NCBI GenBank assembly: GCA_934691625.1
Contig: CAKUTA010000006.1
Span: forward strand, 41,731 to 105,730
Direction of reading: 5' to 3'
Length of the DNA: 64,000 bases
Origin: an uncultured Bacteroidales bacterium
Lineage (GTDB): Bacteria > Bacteroidota > Bacteroidia > Bacteroidales > UBA932
Positions 44,561-53,146 of the stretch are shown here, piece by piece. Both the position numbers and the translations under genes were made by a program. Each line of letters starts with the position of its first letter. Position 1 is the first letter of the stretch. Below the pieces are notes generated by a model, which was not told the origin of the DNA, ran no database searches, and saw only the letters and a list, made by a program, of their open reading frames with translations.

Positions 44561-44724
44561 AGAGACTGTTTTGAAATGATTGAAAAGTTGTTTTGGGGCA
44601 AAATTCCTTCATCTTCTTCCCAGGTCTTCAGGTCAGATAGGCACCGCTATCTTCCCCGAATCCCCGGTCAGACCTGAAGTTTTTTCCTATCAAACCTTCA
44701 GATAATAATTTTAAAACAGCTTCT
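44561..44724 (+). repeat. Family A repeat, copy A5 (complete)
   Basis: AGAGACTGTTTTGAAATGAT starts it and ATAATTTTAAAACAGCTTCT ends it; the middle has CAGGTCAGATAGGCACCGCT and GGTCAGACCTGAAG. It lies in the leader region of the lysO pair. The next 150 bp to the regulator remnant hold only AT-rich sequence and a probable promoter. Confidence 0.9.
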
Positions 44725-44872
44725 AAATAGAACATGGATTGATTCCATATTTTGTGGAACACACAATAAAACAAAAAACAATTATTCTAGTATTTACAGC
44801 TGCAAAGTTACGAAAATTTCCCATTTGAGCAGGACATTTATAAGATCTTCTCATCCGTGGATTGTTCCGCTT

Positions 44873-45255
44873 GATTCGGAAGCCGAATAATCATCGCCCA
44901 TATCCTGTGCCTTGCCGGCACCTGCCGCCGGGATTTCGACCAGCTGGAGATGCGGATGGAGGACACTGAACATCGTTTCTATAAGGAGGTGGTGATGAAC
45001 GCGATGCAGACCGCTATACTTGACTTCTTCGACTTTCACGCACGTATTCACTGTGACAGCGACATCTCGACCCAGAGCGCGTCCATAATGAACCGTTTCC
45101 TCAGGATGCTGGAGGAAGGGACATACCGCAAGCACCGCGACAAGTCATTGTCATTCGTGGATATATCTGACATCTTCGGCTTCTCCTCGCCAGCCTATTT
45201 CAGCCGCTATGTTCAACAGAATCTTGGGATGAAGCCGTCCGACTACAGGGATTAG
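44873..45255 (+). pseudogene. AraC-family regulator remnant
   Basis: The open frame starts after a TGA and reads IIIAHILCLAGTCRRDFDQL, then EHRFYKEVVMNAMQTAILDF, then IMNRFLRMLEEGTYRKHRDK, then LSFVDISDIFGFSSPAYFSR and YVQQNLGMKPSDYRD. The second HTH is intact but the first HTH (about 40 residues) is missing between IMNRFLRMLEEG and KHRDKSLSF. The N-terminal sensing domain is also truncated. Gene loss by internal deletion is the simplest reading. Confidence 0.75.
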
Positions 45256-45336
45256 GTGAATATGCATTCTCCAATACAGTCAAGTCACGCTTGACAGTGC
45301 ATTGTGTTTCCGACATTTATGCCGGTAAAGTCTCCG

Positions 45337-46539
45337 TTAATATAGCAGACCGAACATCCATAAAGGAATGCGGTTGTGGTGCCCGATTTCTGTGTCGTCA
45401 ACAGCCAGATAGCTGTCGGCCACGTCCTTGATTTGTTCAAATGATTTCTTGCGTCCCCCAACTTCAAACAGATATTTTCCATCCACAAGGAAATCTCCCT
45501 TTGCAGGATAAGTAACGGCGTGATCGACTGCCAACTGGCTCAAAAAGAAAGTCTCACGTACAGTCCCGATGTTTGGATTCGTTGCGTATGCGTACATCAG
45601 GTTGGAATTGTCCATAAATATCTTTTCAGGGCGCGACAGTTTGTCAATGTGTTTCGGCTTGTCGGAAAGCAACGCCAGAAGTCCTGCCTTTTCGAGGGCA
45701 TACAACATCTTAAGGCCCTGATTTCTGTCGGTCTCCAATTCATTGTAGAGATTTGACATATTCGGTGTCTGTGGGACCTGTTCCGCAAGGATCATAAACA
45801 TTTTTTTGGTCTTCCTGATTGTCGATTGTTCCACCCCCTCTATTATCGGATAGTCATTTTCAAGGACATGGTTGACAACTTGTTGCAATCTGATTTCGAA
45901 TCCGGAATATACGCTCTTGTAGAATGGGTAATAACCATGACGAAGATAGTCTCCGAACAGCGGCAGTATCTTCATCCCGCCTGAGAGGATGTCTTCGGCG
46001 ATCTGGCGGTGATTGCTCAAAAGAAAGTCAAGAGTAATCGGTTCTATTTCGGCGAGCCCCTCGTAGAGCAGATATTCCCTGAAAGACATCCCGTGAAGGG
46101 TGTATGGAAACTGCCTCCGTGACAAGTCGGCCACGCCACTGTATATTTTGAGCATCGAGGAACCTGTGTAAACAACGTGAAGTCCAGGATAATCATCATT
46201 GATGTTTTTGATCAATGTCTTCCAGTCGGGAAAATAGTGAACTTCATCAAGGAACAGGTGCGTACCGCCGTGCGTGTAATGATACTCTATCAGGTCATTT
46301 ATGGAATGCGTCTCGAACCACAAATTGTCAAGAGAAAGGTATAGCGCCTTATCCTTATCTGTGAAAGATTCATTTATGTGCTGGAGCAGCATTGTGGTCT
46401 TTCCCGTGCCCTTCGCCCCTTTTATGGCTATAAGATTATCACGCCAGTCTATTTTGTCAATCAGATAGCGCTTGAAACCTTCCGGCGTGCCTTGAAGCCG
46501 CCTATTGTAAATTCTGAGGATTTCGTCAAGTCCTTCCAT
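45337..46539 (-). CDS. AAA ATPase of the DUF4143/PD-(D/E)XK type
   Basis: The 400-residue protein has Walker A GAKGTGKTT (near residue 45), Walker B THLFLDEVHYF, a sensor VVYTGSSM, then LSRRQFPYTLHGMSFREYLL as usual in this group, and a C-terminal nuclease-like motif GDFLVDGKYLFEVGGRKKS. Family members are abundant and of unknown role. The start MEGLDEILRIYN follows a TAACTTTG promoter by about 25 nt. An imperfect palindrome overlaps the promoter. Confidence 0.82.
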   Translation of the reverse strand: MEGLDEILRIYNRRLQGTPEGFKRYLIDKIDWRDNLIAIKGAKGTGKTTMLLQHINESFTDKDKALYLSLDNLWFETHSINDLIEYHYTHGGTHLFLDEVHYFPDWKTLIKNINDDYPGLHVVYTGSSMLKIYSGVADLSRRQFPYTLHGMSFREYLLYEGLAEIEPITLDFLLSNHRQIAEDILSGGMKILPLFGDYLRHGYYPFYKSVYSGFEIRLQQVVNHVLENDYPIIEGVEQSTIRKTKKMFMILAEQVPQTPNMSNLYNELETDRNQGLKMLYALEKAGLLALLSDKPKHIDKLSRPEKIFMDNSNLMYAYATNPNIGTVRETFFLSQLAVDHAVTYPAKGDFLVDGKYLFEVGGRKKSFEQIKDVADSYLAVDDTEIGHHNRIPLWMFGLLY

Positions 46540-46563
46540 GCACCGTAACATTTTATGATGATG

Positions 46564-46624
46564 CAAAGTTATACAATAATGTTTGTAAACACTAATATTC
46601 GGCAAAATTTAGTGTCTGCAAACA
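46564..46624 (-). promoter_or_regulatory. Promoter and operator-like palindrome of the ATPase at 45337
   Basis: Minus-strand -7 box TAACTTTG is at 46564-46571. TGTTTGTAAACACTAA (46580-46595) and TTAGTGTCTGCAAACA (46609-46624) are imperfect inverted repeats covering the -33 region. This suits repression by a dimeric protein. Confidence 0.55.
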
Positions 46625-46654
46625 TTAAACAGGGTATACCTTACATTTCGTTTA

Positions 46655-46922
46655 AGTTCTTAGACGTTATTTACTATGCGGTGTTTGCGTTGATATGTGC
46701 CCGATGGGCAATTATGAACTTGACGGAGACAGTGTGAAGATTTCGGGAGACTGCGAGTTCTGCTTCGCCTGCATCCAGAACTGCCCGCAGAAAGCCATCC
46801 AATTCGCCAAGTTGGAAGATGACCCGCTGCTGTCCCGTGGAGAACTGAATCCCGATGCCCGCTACCGCAACGAGAACGTCTCCCTCGCCGACCTCCGTGC
46901 CGCAAACAGTCAACGCATGTAG
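46655..46922 (+). pseudogene. Ferredoxin end of an EFR1-type flavodoxin-ferredoxin protein
   Basis: The open frame begins after a stop and reads LLCGVCVDMCPMGNYELDGD, then SVKISGDCEFCFACIQNCPQ, then KAIQFAKLEDDPLLSRGELN. CGVCVDMCP and CEFCFACIQNCP are the two [4Fe-4S] motifs of EFR1 (flavodoxin plus ferredoxin) proteins. The flavodoxin half and start codon are missing. The only Met start in frame (46695) would cut through the first cluster. A strong terminator follows 19 nt downstream, so the true 3' end is intact. Confidence 0.75.
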
Positions 46923-46940
46923 GAAATATTCATGCTTTAC

Positions 46941-46986
46941 AAAATAATACGCCTTGGCAGAAGCACCTGTCAGGGTGTATTATTTT
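46941..46986 (+). terminator. Terminator after the ferredoxin remnant
   Basis: AAAATAATACGCC (46941-46953) pairs with GGTGTATTATTTT (46974-46986) through 13 positions with one G-T pair. Confidence 0.7.
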
Positions 46987-47007
46987 GATGATTATAGAGA
47001 AAACCGG

Positions 47008-47071
47008 TTGTCATAGACTGACAAATTATTTATATTTGCATTGCGTAAATATTCGCAACACACTGCGTAAA
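47008..47071 (+). promoter_or_regulatory. Promoter and operator-like site of the ATPase at 47082
   Basis: TTG (47008-47010), a 20-bp spacer and TATATTTG (47031-47038) form a consensus promoter. The near-perfect palindrome TTGCGTAAATATTCGCAA (47041-47058) lies at the expected start site, and a half-site TGCGTAAA follows (47064-47071). Confidence 0.6.
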
Positions 47072-47081
47072 ATGTAAAATA

Positions 47082-48266
47082 ATGTACAAAAGAGCAGAAT
47101 ATCAGACAATTAAGAGCCGTCTTGAAGAACCGCGAAAGTTCATTCAAGTCGTGATGGGTGCCCGTCAGATAGGAAAATCAACCGTTGTGAAGCAGGTGCT
47201 GAAAGACCTGGACCTTCCATATCAGTTCTACTCTGCCGACAATGTTCCGGCATCAAACACGGCTTGGATTTCAGACTGCTGGGAAGCTGTCCGCAGCCTT
47301 AAAAGGAACAACAACTGGGAAAGCGCAATTCTTGTAATCGATGAGATTCAGAAAATCTCGAACTGGAGCGAGGCTGTAAAAAAGGAATGGGACGATGACT
47401 CATTCAATGACAGGAACATAAAGGTATTGCTTCTTGGAAGCAGCCGTGTCATGCTGGAAAAAGGGCTTTCCGATTCATTGGCCGGACGCTTTGAGGAGAT
47501 AAGGATGAGCCATTGGAGTTATGCAGAAATGCGAGACTGTTTCGGCTGGTCTCTTGACCAGTACATGTTTTATGGAGGTTACCCGGGTGCTGCGTCTCTT
47601 ATAGATGACGAGGACCGTTTCCAGCAGTATATTCAATCGGCCATCATAGATGCAACGATAAACAAGGACATCCTGATGGACACGCCTATCGGAAAACCGG
47701 CTCTTCTTCGTCAGACATTTGAACTTGGTTCGGCCTACTCCGGAGAAATTCTGTCTTTGAACAAGATGCTCGGATCATTGCAGGATGCCGGAAACACATC
47801 GACACTTTCTGGCTATCTGAATCTTTTGGCTGAAAGCGGGCTGCTGTGCGGGCTTCAGAAATATAGCGTAGATATGGCGAGACGGAGGGCCAGCATCCCG
47901 AAACTTCAGGTCTATAACAATGCATTGAAGATGGTTTACAGTCCAATGACATTTAACCAGACCATAATTGACCGCAAGTCGTGGGGTCGCATATTTGAAT
48001 CCGGAATCGGTGCATATCTAGTCAGCCAGGCATTCGTCCACCGCTTTGATGTTTTCTATTGGCGAGAGCGTAATGACGAGGTGGATTTCATACTTCGCAA
48101 GAAAAATTCATTAGCTGCGATAGAGGTAAAGAGCAATGCTGAGAAACGTACAGAAGGCTTGGATAAATTCCGAGAGCTTTTCAAGCCAACATCATCTTTC
48201 ATTGTCGGTGACGGTGGTATCAAGGCCGAAGAATTCATGACTATAGACTTGATGAAGTTATTTTGA
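47082..48266 (+). CDS. AAA ATPase with C-terminal DUF4143/PD-(D/E)XK domain
   Basis: The 394-residue protein has Walker A GARQIGKST (residues 27-35), Walker B AILVIDEIQKI, sensor LLLGSSR, the SGYLNLLAESGLL winged region, and the nuclease-like motif NDEVDFILRKKNSLAAIEVK with D, E and K. It is followed 46 nt later by a retropepsin-like protein gene in the same direction. The function of the family is not known. Confidence 0.85.
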   Translation: MYKRAEYQTIKSRLEEPRKFIQVVMGARQIGKSTVVKQVLKDLDLPYQFYSADNVPASNTAWISDCWEAVRSLKRNNNWESAILVIDEIQKISNWSEAVKKEWDDDSFNDRNIKVLLLGSSRVMLEKGLSDSLAGRFEEIRMSHWSYAEMRDCFGWSLDQYMFYGGYPGAASLIDDEDRFQQYIQSAIIDATINKDILMDTPIGKPALLRQTFELGSAYSGEILSLNKMLGSLQDAGNTSTLSGYLNLLAESGLLCGLQKYSVDMARRRASIPKLQVYNNALKMVYSPMTFNQTIIDRKSWGRIFESGIGAYLVSQAFVHRFDVFYWRERNDEVDFILRKKNSLAAIEVKSNAEKRTEGLDKFRELFKPTSSFIVGDGGIKAEEFMTIDLMKLF

Positions 48267-48312
48267 GCCGATTGGGCTTGAGATTATGCTCGAAAACACA
48301 GAAATAAAACAG

Positions 48313-49647
48313 ATGAACATGAAATTATACAAAGCATTGACATTATTTTTGGTCTTGACTCAGATTACGCTCTCGGCGCAGAATGCGGATCAGAGAATCA
48401 ACGAGCTCCTCGGCAGCGAAGACTGGTTCGCTCTTAACCGGGAATATTCAGAAGTCAAGGATTCCGTCCAGTCTGATGTTCTGAAATCAATGACCGAGAC
48501 AATGCTCGCGGCATATTTCAACCGGCCGGGAGAACTTGGCGGCAGTCTTTCTACGCTTATTGACAACCATTCCGAAGAAATCGGGCTTCAGAACGTCTGC
48601 AATATGCTGATGCTTGGAGCAGTAGCCGAAGGCTCGAACGGAAACTATGCCTTGGCTGCCGATATTGTAAAATCAGTTATTGACAGAATCATCGCCACAG
48701 GAGGCTCAATCGAAGGAACTGGACTTGACGAGACTTACGAATATTTCAATGCTGTAAGGGAGCTTCCCGCGCCGTCAATCTTGATGCGGAGAAAACCAAT
48801 CACGATTCCATTTTCCATAAAGGACATTCCTGTAAGCGAATCCACATCGGAAGAAATGAAACAGAAGATGGCGGGAAAGAGCAATGTGATGTGGCTCCCT
48901 GTCTCCATAAAAGGAAAGAGATATGAGTTCATCCTTGATACTGGTGCATCCTATTCAGCATTGTCAAAATCATTCGCTGAAGAAATCGGTGCCGAGTTCG
49001 TCCGTGACACCATCGACCTTCACGGTGCGAATCATTCAGGTGGCACGAAAACGCAAAGGGCATTGATAAGGCAGATGAACATCAGAGGAATGGAAGTGAA
49101 CAATATCCTCGCATACGTTCTGAGTGACACTCAGCTCGACACTCTCGTACGCAGTGACGCAATCCTCGGTATGGATTTTCTGAAACTCGCCGGAAATATC
49201 AGCATTGACTTCAAACGCAATACTGTCACATTCGGGCCTGTTGAACGCAAATTCAACGGCGGCATCCCGAACCTCTACATTGAGCCGAACAACACTCTCT
49301 GCCTGTCCGCGGACATCAACGGCGAACCGCAGAGCATCAAACTGGACACAGGCTGCACCATGACCGACTTGTCGTATACATGGTATTGCGCACACAAGGA
49401 TTCCACATCAAATCTTGAGGAGTCCAATTATCTTCTCGGCACCTACGGCAGCACAGAGAAAAAGGGACTTCTGTCTATGCCGGAAGTTCCCTTTAAAGTG
49501 GACGGAAAGGAGGCCATAGTACATAATGTTCTGATTCACACCACTCCTGACGACAACCAGCATTCAGGCACAGTCGGTCTCGAACTTCTCCGTAAGTTCA
49601 GCAAGGTGAATATCAACCTTCAGAATATGGCATTGGCCATAAAATAA
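48313..49647 (+). CDS. Secreted retropepsin-like aspartyl protease
   Basis: The 444-residue protein starts MNMKLYKALTLFLVLTQITL, with a cleavable signal ending SAQ. The protease domain has RYEFILDTGASYSALSKSFA (DTGA) and, later, SIKLDTGCTMTDLS (DTG), plus SDAILGMDFLKLAGNISIDF as the flap/second half. A helical N-terminal part of about 180 residues precedes it. It is in a probable operon with the upstream ATPase. The substrate is unknown. Confidence 0.83.
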   Translation: MNMKLYKALTLFLVLTQITLSAQNADQRINELLGSEDWFALNREYSEVKDSVQSDVLKSMTETMLAAYFNRPGELGGSLSTLIDNHSEEIGLQNVCNMLMLGAVAEGSNGNYALAADIVKSVIDRIIATGGSIEGTGLDETYEYFNAVRELPAPSILMRRKPITIPFSIKDIPVSESTSEEMKQKMAGKSNVMWLPVSIKGKRYEFILDTGASYSALSKSFAEEIGAEFVRDTIDLHGANHSGGTKTQRALIRQMNIRGMEVNNILAYVLSDTQLDTLVRSDAILGMDFLKLAGNISIDFKRNTVTFGPVERKFNGGIPNLYIEPNNTLCLSADINGEPQSIKLDTGCTMTDLSYTWYCAHKDSTSNLEESNYLLGTYGSTEKKGLLSMPEVPFKVDGKEAIVHNVLIHTTPDDNQHSGTVGLELLRKFSKVNINLQNMALAIK

Positions 49648-49719
49648 TCAGGAACACTTTTTTACACATATTCCACATCCGCAGGAAAGATGTTGATGGA
49701 AATTAGATAATCGAAAACC

Positions 49720-50256
49720 ATGTCAGTCATATCCTACGATACTGTCAAGGATTATATCGATTATCTCTGCGATTCGTTCCTGATTGAAAAATCCACCCGC
49801 TACGACATCAAAGGGAAGCGGTATATCAATTCTCCTTACAAATATTATTTCATGGATCTTGGATTGCGCAACGCCCGCATCAATTTCCGCCAGTCGGAAA
49901 AAACTCATCTGATGGAGAATATGGTTTACAATGAACTGAGGGCACGTGGGTTCAATGTGGACGTGGGGGCCGTTCCTATCGTGACAAAAGATGAAGACGG
50001 AAAACAGAGACGATCCACTCTTGAAGTCGATTTCGTCTGTAATTTGAGTAGCAGACGTTACTACATACAGTCGGCATACAGTATGGAGTCTGACGAGAAA
50101 ATAAAGCAGGAACGGGCTTCTTTGCTGAAAGTGGATGATTCATTCAAAAAAATTATCGTTATCGGAGAAGAAAGTCCGGTGACAAGGGATGAATCTGGTA
50201 TTACAACCATAAGCATCTATGATTTCCTTTTGAAGGACAACTCATTGGAGCTGTGA
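49720..50256 (+). pseudogene. C-terminal fragment of a DUF4143-type ATPase
   Basis: The frame starts MSVISYDTVKDYIDYLCDSF, which in complete family members is the winged-helix region after the AAA domain. It continues to the nuclease-like part (FVCNLSSRRYYIQ) and ends YDFLLKDNSLEL. The P-loop and Walker B halves are missing. No promoter is visible. It may still be expressed from the upstream operon, but lacks ATPase function. Confidence 0.75.
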
Positions 50257-50335
50257 ACCTGCCGTATAAACAGTACCCACGGTAAGAATTTCGACTCCGC
50301 AGACTCAATGAGTAAGGTGTATAAAAGATGAATGC

Positions 50336-50578
50336 AAACGCCTCGTTTGACATATTTTGACTATCTTATATTAATGGTCACAATCGGAAACATATCCGCA
50401 CTCCTGTCATCGGTGCATCTTCCGGAAGACGCACTGGCAACGTTGTCTTTTCCTGCCAAGAAGCATAATCCTCGAAGAAGGAAAGATTGCAGACAAACTC
50501 TATTACGTCCGCAGCGGATGTCTGCGCCCCTCATTCAACAATGACGGCAAGCCACTCCGCCACGATAACAATTGTTAA
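50336..50578 (+). pseudogene. Crp/Fnr-family regulator remnant
   Basis: One frame reads FDYLILMVTIGNISALLSSV and HLPEDALATLSFPAKK. Another reads [20 protein letters not shown] and LRPSFNNDGK. Together they match the start of a Crp-type cyclic-nucleotide-binding domain. The frames are shifted near 50460, and the DNA-binding half is absent. Confidence 0.65.
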
Positions 50579-50715
50579 GAAACCAAGCACATGACATTCT
50601 CAAGCACGCATATTATTCAAATCAAAAATAATCATTTTCCCTTTTTACTTTCGCCATCCTGCCGGGTATATATAATGAGACGTCTCAGAAAACAACATCT
50701 AAAGACATTGGAATT

Positions 50716-51105
50716 ATGAGAACAGGATTACTTACGGCAGCGATGGCTGCAATGATTATGCTTTCGGCTACCACATCGGCGGAAGCGCGTGGTCCACACC
50801 GTCACGGCGGAGGTCGCGGAGGACATCACAGATGCTATGCGACGGCTGTTGTACCGACAATACGGACAGTACAGGCGGAACGCACGATCACAATGAACAA
50901 GACATCCCGTCCGGAACGCAAGCGGATGGCGGTGGCATATCTTCAGAAAAATGGCTATCTTTCGGTCAAAAAATATTGCGGGCTCACAGGACTGGACAGC
51001 AAGTTCGCGGAGGCGGAACTGGACTCTTTCACATTGGATAGACAGTATCCGCTCGTGAGGACGACGCAGGGAAAGAAGATTGTTTATACATTGGCTGATG
51101 AATGA
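50716..51105 (+). CDS. Hypothetical secreted protein before the ECF operon
   Basis: The 129-residue protein has a signal peptide (LLTAAMAAMIMLSATTSAEA), a His/Gly-rich segment (RGPHRHGGGRGGHHR, possible metal binder) and a C-terminal domain with KRMAVAYLQKNGYLSVKKYC, then LTGLDSKFAEAELDSF. Its last 8 nt overlap the ECF sigma gene, so both are probably coexpressed. I do not recognise a family. Confidence 0.7.
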   Translation: MRTGLLTAAMAAMIMLSATTSAEARGPHRHGGGRGGHHRCYATAVVPTIRTVQAERTITMNKTSRPERKRMAVAYLQKNGYLSVKKYCGLTGLDSKFAEAELDSFTLDRQYPLVRTTQGKKIVYTLADE

Positions 51106-51628
51106 GAAAAACATAGTGAGACTACTGGGATGGAACCTCCAGATGAGCTTCCGTATGCTCCTTAAAGAATACAAGGAGCCCATCTACTGGCACATCCGGA
51201 GAATCACCGTGAACAGCGAGGATGCGCAGGACGCAACCCAGGAGACATTCATCAGGGTCTTCCGCTCGTTCAGCCAGTACGACCGCAGACGCTCGTTCAC
51301 GGCCTGGCTCTACAGGATTGCCACTAACGAGGCCCTGCGGATTATCGAAAAACGTCATCCGACGGTTGACATTGAGGACAATGCGGAAGTTATGTCAATG
51401 CTTGCCGATGAATATGTTGACTTTAAGGACCTTGAGGCCGTGAATCTGCAGAAGGCCATACTTTCGCTTCCGAGAAAGCAGCAGCTGACGTTCAACCTCC
51501 GGTACTATGACGAGCTGAGTTTCGACGAGATTGCGGAGATAACGGATTCCACACCGGACGGCGCAAAAGCCAACTGGCACAATGCGAAAGTCAAGATTTA
51601 CAATTATCTGAAAGAATACTATGGATAA
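51098..51628 (+). CDS. ECF-type RNA polymerase sigma factor
   Basis: The 176-residue protein has sigma region 2 (VNSEDAQDATQETFIRVFRS, FTAWLYRIATNEALRII) and region 4 (LPRKQQLTFNLRYYDELSFD, EIAEITDSTPDGAKANWHNA). It probably directs polymerase to envelope-stress promoters. The start MNEKNIVRLLGW overlaps the preceding stop. The next gene, overlapping by 8 nt, encodes a probable membrane anti-sigma. Confidence 0.92.
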   Translation: MNEKNIVRLLGWNLQMSFRMLLKEYKEPIYWHIRRITVNSEDAQDATQETFIRVFRSFSQYDRRRSFTAWLYRIATNEALRIIEKRHPTVDIEDNAEVMSMLADEYVDFKDLEAVNLQKAILSLPRKQQLTFNLRYYDELSFDEIAEITDSTPDGAKANWHNAKVKIYNYLKEYYG

Positions 51629-51944
51629 GGAAACGAATATAATTGGAATCGGCAAACGGATGCCGTACAAGGTTCCGGATGGAGTGCTTGACAAAATCGA
51701 GTGCAATGTCCTGAATGCAACCGGATGCGGGCTGAAACCATCACACAGACTGCGCACGGGCAGCATTGCCATTACTGTGGCAGCAGCATTGACATTGATA
51801 GCAACATTCGCGTGGCACCGCCAGCCATCCCCTACGGATTCTCTGGCGGAAGTACAGCAGGCTTTTGCAAACCTTGACAATGCAGACCAGACGTTCCTCA
51901 GCGAAATTTACAATGAAGACACATTTATGAACATAAATTATTAG
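51621..51944 (+). CDS. Probable single-pass anti-sigma factor
   Basis: The 107-residue protein has a cytoplasmic N-terminus, one membrane helix (GSIAITVAAALTLIATFAWH, about residues 49-68) and a short acidic outer tail. It overlaps the ECF sigma gene by 8 nt. Position and topology suggest an anti-sigma that holds the sigma factor at the membrane; no zinc motif is present. Confidence 0.7.
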   Translation: MDKETNIIGIGKRMPYKVPDGVLDKIECNVLNATGCGLKPSHRLRTGSIAITVAAALTLIATFAWHRQPSPTDSLAEVQQAFANLDNADQTFLSEIYNEDTFMNINY

Positions 51945-51951
51945 AAGACAG

Positions 51952-52413
51952 ATGAAAGCAATATTCAGAACAATAATCGCGGCGTCATTCGCAATCCTTA
52001 TGTCAATGACATTGTCCGCACAGCCTAACGGAAAGAAGATCAGCCGTGAGGAACTTGCAGTGAAACAGGCCGAACACATCTCCACTGAACTGGCGTTCGA
52101 TGATGCGACAAGCAAGAAATTCAAGGAGACATACTGCAACTTCCAGAGGGAACTATGGGCGATGGAGCCGAGACTTGGCATGCAGCCGCAGGAAAATCCT
52201 AGCGAAGAGGAGATGAAGCAACGCTTCGAGCGCAGCCAGAAGATACTTGACCTCCGCAAGAAGTACTACGAAATCTACAGCACGTTCCTCTCGCAGAAGC
52301 AGATATCCAGGGTGTACGAGATCGAGCGAGATATGATGCGCAGACTTTCTCAGCAGAAGCCACAGGGCCCGATGCCACAACCATCAAGACCAAGAGGAAA
52401 TGCGCATAGGTAG
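51952..52413 (+). CDS. Periplasmic Spy/LTXXQ-like helical protein
   Basis: The 153-residue protein has a signal peptide (TIIAASFAILMSMTLSAQ) and then long charged helices (EELAVKQAEHISTELAFDDA, YEIYSTFLSQKQISRVYEIE). It resembles periplasmic zinc-resistance or Spy-type chaperones in size and pattern. It is in the ECF operon, so may be part of an envelope-stress response. Confidence 0.6.
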   Translation: MKAIFRTIIAASFAILMSMTLSAQPNGKKISREELAVKQAEHISTELAFDDATSKKFKETYCNFQRELWAMEPRLGMQPQENPSEEEMKQRFERSQKILDLRKKYYEIYSTFLSQKQISRVYEIERDMMRRLSQQKPQGPMPQPSRPRGNAHR

Positions 52414-52516
52414 ATTATATTTGGGCATCATTGCCTTGATGATAGCCGCGACAGGCTGTTCTTCTAAGGAGGAACAGCCTGCAGGCATTACGGATTCGAC
52501 TCTTGACGACTTCTGA
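52400..52516 (+). CDS. Small lipoprotein of 38 residues
   Basis: MRIGRLYLGIIALMIAATGC is a complete lipoprotein signal (Cys20), followed by only 18 residues ending TDSTLDDF. AGAGGA precedes the ATG at good spacing, and the frame overlaps the upstream gene by 14 nt. It is probably the last gene of the ECF operon, before a terminator. It is too short for standard gene callers. Confidence 0.65.
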   Translation: MRIGRLYLGIIALMIAATGCSSKEEQPAGITDSTLDDF

Positions 52517-52558
52517 AAATATGTCAGCGTATTAATACCGTATTTGAGCTTGCTTCCG

Positions 52559-52586
52559 CTCAATGCCAGATCCATACGGCATTGAG
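52559..52586 (+). terminator. Terminator of the ECF operon
   Basis: CTCAATGCC pairs perfectly with GGCATTGAG, 10-nt loop, followed by AAGTTTTATC. It lies 43 nt after the small lipoprotein stop and 27 nt before the deaminase gene. Confidence 0.7.
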
Positions 52587-52612
52587 AAGTTTTATCACAA
52601 AAAGACATTGAT

Positions 52613-53071
52613 ATGCAGAACTATATGAAACTGGCCATTGACGAGGCCAGAACAGGAATATTGAACAATCACGGAGGCCCATTCGGGACTGTCATCGTAA
52701 AAGATGGGGAAATAGTATCGACCGGGCACAATATGGTACTCCTCAACAATGACCCGACAGCCCACGGCGAGATTTCAGCCATCAGGGCCGCCGGGCATAG
52801 GCTGGGGACATACGATCTTTCAGGATGCACCCTATATACTACTGGAGAGCCATGCCATATGTGCCTCTGCGCCTGTATGTGGGCAAACATTGATAAGATA
52901 TACTATGGATGCACCATAGAAGACAATGGCCTCATCGGCTTCAGGGACGACAAATTCGACAAGATATTCGGCGGAAGAGACAAACTTGGAGACTATATGA
53001 CGGAACTTGACCGCCAGTCCTGCCTGAAGCTCTTCGACGAATATCGTTCACTCCATAGAAAAATCTACTAA
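52613..53071 (+). CDS. Cytidine/deoxycytidylate-type deaminase, probable guanine deaminase
   Basis: The 152-residue zinc enzyme has the HAE motif as TAHGEISAIRAA and the PCxxC motif as TTGEPCHMCLCAC. NHGGPFGTVIVKDGEIVSTG and DKIYYGCTIEDNGLIGF match GuaD-like deaminases rather than tRNA adenosine deaminases. It would convert guanine to xanthine; the assignment is by similarity of pattern. Confidence 0.85.
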   Translation: MQNYMKLAIDEARTGILNNHGGPFGTVIVKDGEIVSTGHNMVLLNNDPTAHGEISAIRAAGHRLGTYDLSGCTLYTTGEPCHMCLCACMWANIDKIYYGCTIEDNGLIGFRDDKFDKIFGGRDKLGDYMTELDRQSCLKLFDEYRSLHRKIY

Positions 53072-53146
53072 CAAAAATATTCCTAAAGCTAAAGTCTGCC
53101 ACCCTTGCCAAGGCTCATTGCAGCGGCTCGGCTCGTAAGTCTCAGT

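Noticed and set aside
50677..50686. GAGACGTCTC palindrome before the ECF operon as an operator
   Set aside because: It is perfect but only 10 bp, and no second copy or matching regulator was found; it could be chance.
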